A DNA stretch of 64,000 nt from Cryobacterium sp. N22 (GTDB lineage: Bacteria > Actinomycetota > Actinomycetes > Actinomycetales > Microbacteriaceae). A program made the translations under genes and the position numbers. The DNA lies in contig NZ_PJJP01000035.1 of assembly GCF_002929555.1 (NCBI RefSeq), positions 165,156-229,155 of the forward strand, written 5' to 3'. Positions 7,803 through 15,928 of this stretch are shown in pieces. Every line of letters starts with the position of its first letter. The first letter of the stretch is position 1. The notes under the pieces are model-generated. The model worked only from the letters and a program-made list of their open reading frames with translations, was not told the DNA's origin and did not search any database.

Positions 7803-10106
7803 CTATTCGCTCAGGCCGAAGCGGGTGTGGATGGGGGCGGTCCAGCGCGGGGCCCACCAGAGGACGCGCTCGAGGGAGGTCATGACCGCGGGCACGAGCA
7901 CGATCCGCACCAGCGTCGCATCCAGCAGCACCGCCACGGCCAGGGCGGTGCCGATCTGTTTCATCTGCATCAGCTCACCGGTGGCGAAACCCGCGAAGAC
8001 CAGCACGATGATCAACGCGGCCGAGGTGATGATGCGGCCGGAGCTCTGCAGACCGGTCTCGATGGACAGGCGGGTGCTCTCGCCGCGGTCGTGGTGCTCC
8101 TTGATGCGGGCGAGCAGGAACATTTCGTAGTCCATGGCGAGGCCGAAGCCGAAGGTGAGCACCAGGGTGAGCACGAGGGCGTCGACCCCGGAGATCGTGT
8201 CGGGGTCGAAGTTGAGCAGGCCCGACAGGTTGCCCTCCTGGAACCCCCACACCAGGATGCCGGCGGCCGCGCCCAGGGAGATTGCGCTGATCACCAAGGC
8301 GGTGAGCGGGATGATCACCGATCCGGTCATCAGGAACAGCAGCACGAAGGTGGCCAGGGCGATGATGAGTACCGCCCAGGGCGCCCCGTTGGCCAACGAG
8401 TCGAGGTAGTCCACGGCCTGCGCGTCGGCGCCGCCGACCCAGTTGTCGAAGGCCGGCCGGTCGGCGCGGATCTGGCGCACCACGTCGGTGCCCTCGTGAG
8501 TGTCGACGGCGACCCTGGACACCCAGTAGCCGTTCGTCTCGACCGGCGGCGCGACATCCGTCACCCCGGGCAGGGTGGCGACCTCGGTGGCCCAGGCGGT
8601 CGCTCCGGCCTCGTCGGTGCTCGACACCAGCTGCACCCGGGGTGCTGTGGCCAGCGGGAACTCCTCGTTCAGGGTGGTGATGAAGTCGTACTGGCTGGAC
8701 GAGGGCGGGATGGCGTCGTCGGCGCTGTTGGCGACCGTCATCGACAGCACCGGGCTGCTCAGCAGCAGCAGCACGGCGGTGCCGCCGAGCGCGACGAGCA
8801 CCGGCGCCCGCTGCACGAGCCGGGCCAGCTTGGAGAAGACGCCTTCCTCCGGCGCGATGTCACCGAAGCGGGTGAGCCACCGGCCGACTCCGGGGATGCG
8901 GGTGAGCACGCCGGGCTGCACCAGCCGTTCGCCGAGGTAGCCGAGCAGCGCCGGGACCAGGACCAGCGCGGTGAGGATGGCGATGAGCACCACGCAGATC
9001 GCCCCGATGGCGATCGCCCGGATGATCGACGGTTCGAACACAAGCAGGCCCGCCGTCGCGATCGCGAAGGTCAGCCCGGAGAACAGCACCGTGCGGCCGG
9101 CCGTGTTGACCGTGCTGCCCACGGCCTGGAGCATCAGTTCGTGACGGCTGTGCCGGTGGTGGGGCAGGGTGGCCAGCTCCCCGGTCTCAAGCGGCGGCAG
9201 GTCCAGGAACGGCTCCCCGTGCGGTCCAGGTGGGGCGCCGGGGCCGCCGCCGCCCACCCGCGCCCGGAACTCCTCCCGGAACCGGCTGACCATCAGCAGC
9301 CCGTAGTCGATCGAGAGTCCGAGCCCGATCACGGTGATCACGTTCATCACGGTGATGCCGATGTCCATCAGATAGGTGAAGGCGTAGAGCATCCCGAGCG
9401 CGCCGATGATCGACGCGATGGCGCCGACCAGCGGGATGCCGGCCGCGAGGAAGCCGCCGAAGATGATCAGCATCACCAGCAGCGCGATCGGCAGGGCGAT
9501 CAGTTCGCCCTTCTGCAGGTCGGCCTCGGCAACGGCGACGAGCGACTCCACGATCAGGGGCGTTCCGCCGACCTCCACCTGGGCATTCGGGTCGAGCTGG
9601 CCGATCTCGTCGGCGGCCACCTGGAGGCGGCGTTCCACATAGGTGAGCAGCGGGTCGCTGACGGTTCCGTCGGTGGTGTCCATGGCCACGGTCAGGAGCA
9701 TCCCCGCGCCGTCGGCGGAGAGCAGCGGTGCCGCCGCCGGATTGGGGCTGCCGTCGGGCAGCGGCGGGATGACGAGAGGGTTGACCACCTGACTGACCCC
9801 GTCGACCTGCTCGAGCCGCAGGGTGGCGGAATTGAGGATCGCGGCGAGGTCGGGCGAGCCGAGGTCGGTGGGGTGCACAAGCAGCGAGAGGGACTCGGTC
9901 TGCTGGTCGGCCGGGCCCTCGATCAGGTCGTTGGCGGTTTGCGCCTCGCCCTCCACCGACGGGCCCGCGCTGGACAGGCGCTGAAAGAGGCTCTCGCCGG
10001 TGACGCCGAGCAGGGCCGTAGCCAGGCAGGCGGCGAGCGCCACCACCCAGCACAACAGGGCGATGAGTCGGTGGCGGGCGACGCTCACGCCCAGTTTTCG
10101 CAACAT
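7803..10106 (-). CDS. MMPL/RND-type membrane transporter
   Basis: The 767-aa protein has the MMPL layout: one N-terminal helix (residues 12-35), an extracytoplasmic domain (about 40-190), five helices with SIDYGLLMVSRFREE near residue 265, a second outer domain (about 430-560), and a second helix block with FGLAMDYEMFLLARI. The paired Asp-Tyr motifs (SIDYG and AMDYE) form the proton relay of the family. Actinobacterial relatives export lipids, glycolipids or act as drug pumps. The start is backed by a GAGGA site. It stands alone between the MFS and DUF5655 genes, so the substrate cannot be inferred. Confidence 0.9.
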   Translation of the reverse strand: MLRKLGVSVARHRLIALLCWVVALAACLATALLGVTGESLFQRLSSAGPSVEGEAQTANDLIEGPADQQTESLSLLVHPTDLGSPDLAAILNSATLRLEQVDGVSQVVNPLVIPPLPDGSPNPAAAPLLSADGAGMLLTVAMDTTDGTVSDPLLTYVERRLQVAADEIGQLDPNAQVEVGGTPLIVESLVAVAEADLQKGELIALPIALLVMLIIFGGFLAAGIPLVGAIASIIGALGMLYAFTYLMDIGITVMNVITVIGLGLSIDYGLLMVSRFREEFRARVGGGGPGAPPGPHGEPFLDLPPLETGELATLPHHRHSRHELMLQAVGSTVNTAGRTVLFSGLTFAIATAGLLVFEPSIIRAIAIGAICVVLIAILTALVLVPALLGYLGERLVQPGVLTRIPGVGRWLTRFGDIAPEEGVFSKLARLVQRAPVLVALGGTAVLLLLSSPVLSMTVANSADDAIPPSSSQYDFITTLNEEFPLATAPRVQLVSSTDEAGATAWATEVATLPGVTDVAPPVETNGYWVSRVAVDTHEGTDVVRQIRADRPAFDNWVGGADAQAVDYLDSLANGAPWAVLIIALATFVLLFLMTGSVIIPLTALVISAISLGAAAGILVWGFQEGNLSGLLNFDPDTISGVDALVLTLVLTFGFGLAMDYEMFLLARIKEHHDRGESTRLSIETGLQSSGRIITSAALIIVLVFAGFATGELMQMKQIGTALAVAVLLDATLVRIVLVPAVMTSLERVLWWAPRWTAPIHTRFGLSE

Positions 10107-10229
10107 GGCGGGTCATTCCTCAGCTAGTGGATGCGCACCCGCTGCGCCCGGATGCGCCGGGCCCCCGGCCCTACCGCGGCCAAACTACTCCCGTCGGGGG
10201 CCCGTGGCGGGTCTGGGTAGGCAACTCAC

Positions 10230-10252
10230 CCGGTTTCGACAGGCTCAACCGG
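10230..10252. repeat. Short inverted repeat in the 10107-10344 gap
   Basis: CCGGTT and AACCGG (arms 10230-10235 and 10247-10252) enclose TCGACAGGCTC. The core GGTTTCGACAGGCTCAACC resembles a short sequence I associate with many intergenic sites in Microbacteriaceae genomes; that is from memory. The rest of this 238-bp gap is extremely GC-rich and shows only the TACCCT -10 of the following gene. Confidence 0.35.
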
Positions 10253-10344
10253 CGGGCCCGGGCGCGACCCGGGGTTCGGGCTCACCGACCGGGCGCCACC
10301 GGGGGTTCCGGCGCGACCGGCCCGACGGGGCTACCCTGACCCAC

Positions 10345-10725
10345 ATGGCCGCATTGGCGAAGACAATCCCACTCGAGCAGTACTTCGCGGGGCGCGATCC
10401 GCTCGCGCGAACGCTCTTCGACGCCGTCACCGCGGCCGTCGTGTCGATCGGTGACGCCGAGGTTCGCGTGACGGCGAGCCAGATCGCGTTCCGCCGGCAG
10501 CGATCCTTCGCGTGGACCTGGCTGCCGGGCCAGTACCTCTCCGGCAGCGTGGCCCCGCTCGTGCTCACGGTCGACCTGGACCGGTTCGACACCTCCTCGC
10601 CGTGGAAGGAGGTGGTCGAGCCCACCCTCAACCACTTCATGCACCACCTCGAGCTGCACTCAGCGGACGACCTCGACCCCGGCGTGCTCGCCTGCCTGCG
10701 CGAGGCCTGGGCCAAGGCCGGCTGA
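10345..10725 (+). CDS. DUF5655 domain protein
   Basis: The 126-aa protein matches the DUF5655 pattern: a helical N-terminus (PLEQYFAGRDPLARTLF), then VRVTASQIAFRRQRSFAW and PGQYLSGSVAPLVLTVDL, and a C-terminal HFMHHLELHSADDLD. The family is widespread in actinobacteria and its biochemical role is unknown. ATG at 10345 is chosen because TACCCT lies 7 nt upstream (10332-10337), consistent with a leaderless mRNA; the frame to 10000 upstream is not coding. It ends 12 bp from the convergent aztA gene. Confidence 0.8.
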   Translation: MAALAKTIPLEQYFAGRDPLARTLFDAVTAAVVSIGDAEVRVTASQIAFRRQRSFAWTWLPGQYLSGSVAPLVLTVDLDRFDTSSPWKEVVEPTLNHFMHHLELHSADDLDPGVLACLREAWAKAG

Positions 10726-10737
10726 GCGCCGGCGACC

Positions 10738-11454
10738 TCAGTCGCTTCCGCCGAGTTCCTCCCCGGCCGCGCGGGCCTCGCCGTCCTCCTCGGCCACCCG
10801 GCCGGCCTGCAGGCGAACCACCCGGTCGGAGCGGCGAATCACCTCGGGGTCGTGGGTGGCGCAGACGACCGCGACGCCCCTCGCGGCCTCCGCGCGGATG
10901 GCCAGGTCGATGAGCAGAAGTGCGTCGCCGTCGAGCCCGGCGGCGGGCTCGTCGAGCAACAGCACATCCGCCCGCTGGGCGAGGCCCTGGGCGACCATGG
11001 CACGCTGCCGCTGGCCGCCGGAGAGCTCGCCGAGCGAGCGCCGCTCGAGGCCGGCCAGGCCGAGTGCCTCGATGCTGACAGCGATGATGTCGCGGTCGAC
11101 GCCCGAGAGCGGCCGCCACAGGCCGCGGTGCGCCCAGCGGCCCATGCTCACGGTCTCGAGCACGGTGAGCGGCAGTGTGTCGGGGGCGGCGCTCTGCTGC
11201 ACCACCAGAGCGATCCGGCCGGCTTGCGCCGCGAGGCGTTCACCGCCCTGCCACGGCTGGATGCCGGCCAGCACGCCGAGCAGGGTGGACTTGCCCGACC
11301 CGTTGGCACCGGCCAGGGCGGTCACCCGGCCCGACCGGATCGTGGCCGACACGCCGTCCAGGGCCACGGTTCCGCCGTGGACCACCCGGATCTGCCGGAG
11401 GGTGATCCGGGCCGGAATTACGGGGATCTGACGGGGGTTCGGCGTGGGCTGCAT
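10738..11454 (-). CDS. aztA: Zinc ABC transporter ATPase, AztA-like
   Basis: The 238-aa ATPase has Walker A GANGSGKST (residues about 49-57), the Q-loop LVVQQSAA, signature LSGGQRQR, Walker B VLLLDEPAAGLD and an H-loop ATHD. It is divergent from the permease gene across 49 bp containing a Zur-box-like repeat, and it groups with AztB, AztC and AztD homologues. It would power zinc uptake on the cytoplasmic face. The C-terminal tail (ARAAGEELGGSD) is acidic. The metal is inferred from the AztD neighbours and the operator; manganese is less likely. Confidence 0.88.
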   Translation of the reverse strand: MQPTPNPRQIPVIPARITLRQIRVVHGGTVALDGVSATIRSGRVTALAGANGSGKSTLLGVLAGIQPWQGGERLAAQAGRIALVVQQSAAPDTLPLTVLETVSMGRWAHRGLWRPLSGVDRDIIAVSIEALGLAGLERRSLGELSGGQRQRAMVAQGLAQRADVLLLDEPAAGLDGDALLLIDLAIRAEAARGVAVVCATHDPEVIRRSDRVVRLQAGRVAEEDGEARAAGEELGGSD

Positions 11455-11466
11455 GACCCCACCGTA

Positions 11467-11488
11467 TCAATAATGAGAACCATTATCA
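11467..11488. promoter_or_regulatory. Zur-box-like operator between aztA and aztB
   Basis: An AT-rich inverted repeat, ATAATG-AGAAC-CATTAT with flanking TCA/TCA, sits in a 49-bp divergent gap of otherwise GC-rich DNA. AACCATTATCA in it parallels AATCATTATCA in front of znuA. A TAGAGT -10 follows at 11491-11496, 7 nt before the aztB ATG, so a bound Zur dimer would block this leaderless promoter. It may also block the aztA promoter on the other strand. Confidence 0.75.
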
Positions 11489-11503
11489 GTTAGAGTCGCT
11501 GTC

Positions 11504-12406
11504 ATGACCTGGCTCACCGACCCGCTCTCGGCGGATTTCATGCTGCGCGCCCTCCTCGGCGGCGTGCTCGTGGCCGCGATTTGCGCGGTTGTGGGCACCT
11601 GGGTGGTCGTGCGGGGCATGGCCTTTCTCGGCGAGGCGATGGCTCACGGCATGCTGCCCGGGGTGGCGCTCGCTTCGCTGCTGGGCCTGCCGGTGATCGT
11701 GGGCGCGGCCGTGAGCGCCATGGTGATGAGCCTGGGCGTCGGCCTGATCGCGCGCCGCGGCCGGCTCTCCTCCGACACCAGCATCGGGCTGCTCTTTGTG
11801 GGGATGCTCGCCCTCGGCGTGATCATCGTGTCGCATTCGCGCAGCTTCGCCGTCGACCTCACCGCGATCCTGTTCGGCGACGTGCTCGCCATCGACACCG
11901 GCGACCTGGCCGGCCTGGCCGCCGCCCTCGGGGTGACCGTGCTCGTGGCCGCGCTGTTCCACCGGGCCTTCGTGGCGCTGGCCTTCGATCCCCGGCTCGC
12001 CCGCACCCTGGGCCTGCGCCCACGCCTGGCGCAGGTCATGCTCGTCGGCCTGGTCACCCTGGCCGTGGTCGCCTCCTACGGCGCCGTCGGCTCCCTGCTC
12101 GTGGTGGGACTGCTGCTCGCGCCGGCCGTCGCGGCCGGGCACTGGGTGCGCCGCATCCCCGCGATCATGCTGCTCGCCGCCCTGCTCGGGGCCACGGCCG
12201 TGCTCGGCGGGCTCCTCGTCTCCTGGCACGCCGGCACGGCCGCTGGCGCCACGATCGCCGCCGCATCCGTGACCCTCGTCGCCGTGTCGGCCAGCGGGCG
12301 CCGTCTCGTAGCCCTTGTCCGGGCACGCGCCGGGGCGCCCCCGGCCGCGCCCTCCACCGCCGTCCTGACCGCGCCTGACCAGAAAGACGCCATTGTCGCC
12401 CTCTAA
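11504..12406 (+). CDS. aztB: Zinc ABC transporter permease, AztB-like
   Basis: The 300-aa ABC-3 family permease has 7-9 membrane helices, the GTWVVVRGMAFLGEAMAHGM segment typical of ZnuB/AztB proteins, and a coupling helix RLARTLGLRPRLAQ. It forms the membrane channel for zinc entry and would dimerise. ATG at 11504 is probably leaderless (TAGAGT 7 nt upstream). The stop overlaps the next gene by 14 bp. The C-terminal 40 residues after LVALVRARAG are Ala/Pro-rich and not part of the fold. Regulation by Zur is inferred from the operator upstream. Confidence 0.9.
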   Translation: MTWLTDPLSADFMLRALLGGVLVAAICAVVGTWVVVRGMAFLGEAMAHGMLPGVALASLLGLPVIVGAAVSAMVMSLGVGLIARRGRLSSDTSIGLLFVGMLALGVIIVSHSRSFAVDLTAILFGDVLAIDTGDLAGLAAALGVTVLVAALFHRAFVALAFDPRLARTLGLRPRLAQVMLVGLVTLAVVASYGAVGSLLVVGLLLAPAVAAGHWVRRIPAIMLLAALLGATAVLGGLLVSWHAGTAAGATIAAASVTLVAVSASGRRLVALVRARAGAPPAAPSTAVLTAPDQKDAIVAL

Positions 12407-13715
12407 TCCCCTCGCCACCCGAACCATCGGGTCCCTGCTCGCCGTCGCCACCATTCTGGGCGCGACCGCCTGCGCCAGCCCCGCCGCCGGCCCGGCCACC
12501 ACGCCACCGGCGAGCGCCGTGCCGCACGGCTACGTGGCCGGCGCCGCCGAGATGGCCGAACCACAACTGCACCTCGCCACGGTCAACACGGCCGGCAGCC
12601 TCGCGTTGCTCGACCTGCTGGATGGCACCTCCAGCCCGGTCACCACCCTCGACCAGGTGAGCGGCCTCTCCACCGACGGGCGCTTCGTTTTCGCCGCGGC
12701 CGCCGGGCCAGGCACCGTCACGATCGTGGACAGCGGCGCCTGGACCGTGGACCACGAAGACCACCAGCACTACTACCGGGCCGGACCTGCCGTCGTCGGC
12801 ACCGTCACCGGCACCGGGACCGGCGTCGTATCCGCCGGCGGCACCCTCACCACCGTGCGCTTCGCCGACTCCGGCACCGGCCTGCTCCTGGACGCCCACG
12901 ACCTCGGCGACGGCACCGTCACCGAGCTCGCCCGCATCGAGGGCGAGCCCGGCGCCGGCGTTCTGGTTCCGTTCGGTGACCGGGTGATCACCGGCCGTAC
13001 GGATGCGCCGGGCAGCACCGCGAACGGAATCGACGCCGTGCAGGTGCTCGAGGCGTCTGGCGACCCGGTCGCCGGAGCAACCGCGGACTGCGCCGAGCTC
13101 TCCGGCACGATCACCACCTCCGTCGGGGTGGTGTTCGGCTGCGCCGACGGCGCCCTGCTGGCCACCGCGGGCACGGGTACTGACGGTGGCACCGACGCGA
13201 GCACCGACGCCGCCGCCGCGATCGCCTTCGAGCGGATTCCCTTCCCCGACGGCGTCGCAGCCGCGGACCGGGCCGTGGAGTTCCGCAACCGGGCCGGCCG
13301 GCCCACCGTGGCCGCCGTCGCCGGCGACAGCGGTGCCTGGCTGCTCGACACCCGGGAACGCCGCTGGTCGAGGCTGGGGACCGACACCCCGTTGCTGCAG
13401 GTCACGGCGGTCGACGACGACGCCGAGCACGTTGTGGCCCTCGCCAGGGACGGCCGGGTGCTCGTGCTCGAGGCCACCACCGGCCGCACCCTCGCCGCGA
13501 CCGAGCCGCTGCTGCCCGCCACCCTCGCGGCCGCCGCGAACGGTGCCGCGGCCCTGCTCGACGGCGTCGAACTCACCGTGGACGCCGGCCGGGCCTACCT
13601 GAACGCCCCCACCGACGGGGTGGTCTACGAAATCGACTTCGCCGACAGCGCTCGTATCGCCCGGAGTTTCCCCATCGACGGCGAACCACGCTTCCTCGCC
13701 GAGACGGGGCGGTAG
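12393..13715 (+). CDS. AztD-like zinc metallochaperone paralogue, lipoprotein
   Basis: The 440-aa protein has a lipoprotein signal (LAVATILGATACASPAAG, lipidated Cys about residue 27) and a beta-propeller-like body with repeated xxDGRFVFAAA-type blades. This matches AztD, the periplasmic zinc chaperone of Azt systems. HEDHQHYY near residue 125 is a likely zinc-binding loop. It starts with TTG inside the end of aztB (14-bp overlap), and no better start exists. It is one of two AztD-like genes here; it is the more divergent one and is richer in Ala/Thr/Gly linkers (for example around residues 255-275). It could store zinc or pass it to AztC. Confidence 0.75.
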   Translation: MSPSNPLATRTIGSLLAVATILGATACASPAAGPATTPPASAVPHGYVAGAAEMAEPQLHLATVNTAGSLALLDLLDGTSSPVTTLDQVSGLSTDGRFVFAAAAGPGTVTIVDSGAWTVDHEDHQHYYRAGPAVVGTVTGTGTGVVSAGGTLTTVRFADSGTGLLLDAHDLGDGTVTELARIEGEPGAGVLVPFGDRVITGRTDAPGSTANGIDAVQVLEASGDPVAGATADCAELSGTITTSVGVVFGCADGALLATAGTGTDGGTDASTDAAAAIAFERIPFPDGVAAADRAVEFRNRAGRPTVAAVAGDSGAWLLDTRERRWSRLGTDTPLLQVTAVDDDAEHVVALARDGRVLVLEATTGRTLAATEPLLPATLAAAANGAAALLDGVELTVDAGRAYLNAPTDGVVYEIDFADSARIARSFPIDGEPRFLAETGR

Positions 13716-13719
13716 GCCG

Positions 13720-14634
13720 ATGCGCTCGATCCGCCCCTTCACCCTGGCCCTCGCCGGCGCACTGACCCTGGGCACCCTCACCGGCTGCGCCGCCCCGGCC
13801 GCCGGCCGGCCGCTGATCGTGGTGACCACCAACATCCTCGGCGACGTCGTGCAGAACCTCGTGGGCGAGCAGGCGGAGGTGCTCACCCTGATGCGCCCGA
13901 ACTCCGACCCGCACTCCTTTGAGATCTCGGCACAGGAGGCCGCGCGGATCCTCCGCGCCGACCTCATCGTGTCCAACGGCCTCGGCCTCGAGGAGGGGCT
14001 GCAGCAGCAGCTCGACGCGGCCGACGCAGCCGGGGTGCCGATGCTCGCCGCGGGCACGGTGATCGACCCGCTGCCCTATGCCGCCGGCAGCGACACCGCT
14101 GACCCGCACTTCTGGACCGATCCGGCCCGCATGATCGAGGTCGTCGAGGCGGTGGCAGCGGCCGTCCAGGCCGACGTCGCGGGCGCCGATGCCGCCGCGA
14201 TCGAGGCGCAGGCGGCGGCCTATGCGACCGAGCTGCGCGCCCTCGACGCCGAGATGACCACGGCCTTCGCCGCCATCGGGGCCGAGCACCGCAACCTGGT
14301 CACCAACCACCACGTGTTCGGCTACCTGGCCGACAGGTTCGACTTCACCGTCGTGGGCGCCGTGATCCCCGGTGGCTCCACACTCGCCGCACCCAGCGCC
14401 TCCGACCTGCAGAGCCTCGTCGACGCAATCGACGCCGCCGGCGTCACCACCATCTTCGCCGAGTCCTCCCAGCCCGACCGGCTTGTGCAGGTGCTCGCCG
14501 ACGAAGCCGGCCTCGAGGTTGCCGTGGTGGAGCTCTTCACCGAATCACTCAGCGAACCCGGCGCCGGCGCCGACAGCTATCTCACCATGATGCGCACCAA
14601 CACCCAGCGCATCGCCACCGGGCTCTCCCCCTGA
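13720..14634 (+). CDS. aztC: Zinc ABC transporter substrate-binding lipoprotein, AztC-like
   Basis: The 304-aa protein has a lipoprotein signal (LALAGALTLGTLTGC) and the cluster A-I (ZnuA/TroA) fold. Candidate zinc ligands are His in PNSDPHSFEIS, His in DPHFWTDPARM, His in VTNHHVFGYLAD and a C-terminal acidic residue in IFAESSQPDR. Unlike ZnuA it lacks a long His-rich loop between the first two, as in AztC. It lies between the two AztD-like genes (4 bp after the first, 30 bp before the second), which fits a chaperone-to-binder hand-off outside the membrane. Confidence 0.9.
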   Translation: MRSIRPFTLALAGALTLGTLTGCAAPAAGRPLIVVTTNILGDVVQNLVGEQAEVLTLMRPNSDPHSFEISAQEAARILRADLIVSNGLGLEEGLQQQLDAADAAGVPMLAAGTVIDPLPYAAGSDTADPHFWTDPARMIEVVEAVAAAVQADVAGADAAAIEAQAAAYATELRALDAEMTTAFAAIGAEHRNLVTNHHVFGYLADRFDFTVVGAVIPGGSTLAAPSASDLQSLVDAIDAAGVTTIFAESSQPDRLVQVLADEAGLEVAVVELFTESLSEPGAGADSYLTMMRTNTQRIATGLSP

Positions 14635-14664
14635 CGGGGCGCCCTTCAACACAGAAAAGAAGAC

Positions 14665-15894
14665 ATGAAAACACACCACCGCACCACGGCCTTCTTCGGC
14701 GTCATCGCCGCGTCCACCCTGCTCCTGTCCGCCTGCGCCGGCACGGATGCCGCGCCGGGCGGCTCCGGCGCCGGCTCGGCCGGCACCGCGGCGGCGGACG
14801 CGCAGCCCCGGGTCACCCTCACCTACGACGGCGGCCTCTACGTGCTCAACGGCGACACCCTCGACCTCGAGGCCGACCTGCCCCTGGCCGGATTCAACCG
14901 GCTGAACACCGCCGGGGACGGCCGGCACGTGCTGGTCACCACCACCGAGGGATTCCGGGTGCTCGACACCGGTACCTGGACCGACGCGGCAGGCGACGCC
15001 CAGACCGCGGACCCGCGGCTCACTGACCTGGTCTTCGAGGCTCCGGCTGCCGGGCACGTGGTCAAGCACGGCGACAAGACCATCCTCTACGCCGACGGCA
15101 CCGGCGAGACCACCATCTTCGACACCGCCGCGCTGCTGGAGGCCGACGAGCTGCCGGCCACCGAGGTCATTCCGGCCGAAGCTGCCCACCATGGCGTCTC
15201 GATCGAGCTCGACGACGGCACCCTGCTCACCACCGTCGGCACCTCTGAGGCCCGCACCGGCATCCGCGTGCTGAACGCCGACCGGGAGGAAATCGCCCGC
15301 AACGCCGAGTGCCCGTCGGTGCACGGCGAGGGCGCGGCCGCCGACGAAATCGCCGTGTTCGGCTGCAGCGACGGCGTGCTGGTGTACGACAACGGCATGA
15401 TCACCAAGATCGCGGCGCCGGATGCCTACGGCCGCACCGGCAACGCCTACGTCTCCGAGACCTCGTCCATTGCGGTCGGCGACTACAACTCCGACCCGGA
15501 CTCCGAGGGCTACCTGCTGAGCGAGCTGGTGCTCGTCGATACCGTCGCGAAGACCTCCACGGTGATCGACCTTCCCGCCGGCGTGGAGTACACCTGGCGC
15601 GGCGTGGCCCGCGGTCCGAACGACGAGGCCCTGATCCTGGCGTCGGACGGTTCGCTGTACGTGCTCGACCCGGAGACCGGCGAACTCGGCGACTCCTACC
15701 CGGTGATCGGCGCCTGGGAGAGCCCGGTCGAATGGCAGGATGCGCACCCGGCGCTCACCGTGGTCGGTGGCACCGCCTACGTGACCGAGCCGGCCACCAA
15801 CTCGCTGCACGCCGTGGACCTGGCCACCGGTGAGGTCATCACCTCGGTGGAGCTGCACGCCACACCGAACGAGATCGCGGTCGTCACCGGCTAA
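14665..15894 (+). CDS. aztD: Zinc metallochaperone AztD, lipoprotein
   Basis: The 409-aa lipoprotein (ASTLLLSACAG lipobox, Cys about residue 24) is the closer AztD match. It begins its mature part with VTLTYDGGLYVLNGDTLDLE and has the blade-like repeats GDGRHVLVTTTEGFRV, and the EAAHHGVSIELDDGTLLTTVG segment carries the conserved HH thought to bind zinc. The chain has the seven-blade beta-propeller size. It would load AztC in the cell envelope. It follows an AAGAAG ribosome-binding site and ends the azt operon; the LCP gene on the other strand ends 34 bp away. Confidence 0.85.
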   Translation: MKTHHRTTAFFGVIAASTLLLSACAGTDAAPGGSGAGSAGTAAADAQPRVTLTYDGGLYVLNGDTLDLEADLPLAGFNRLNTAGDGRHVLVTTTEGFRVLDTGTWTDAAGDAQTADPRLTDLVFEAPAAGHVVKHGDKTILYADGTGETTIFDTAALLEADELPATEVIPAEAAHHGVSIELDDGTLLTTVGTSEARTGIRVLNADREEIARNAECPSVHGEGAAADEIAVFGCSDGVLVYDNGMITKIAAPDAYGRTGNAYVSETSSIAVGDYNSDPDSEGYLLSELVLVDTVAKTSTVIDLPAGVEYTWRGVARGPNDEALILASDGSLYVLDPETGELGDSYPVIGAWESPVEWQDAHPALTVVGGTAYVTEPATNSLHAVDLATGEVITSVELHATPNEIAVVTG

Positions 15895-15928
15895 GGCTCG
15901 GTGGTGCAGGTCTCAGCCGGTGCAGAAC

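Noticed and set aside
6179..7885. Long plus-strand open frame of 568 codons
   Set aside because: It runs antisense to the MFS gene, has Asp/Gly/His/Arg/Gln-biased composition without any domain, and reflects the high-GC third-position pattern.
7695..10127. Long plus-strand open frame of 810 codons
   Set aside because: It is antisense to the MMPL transporter, whose motifs are clear, and shows no conserved motif of its own.
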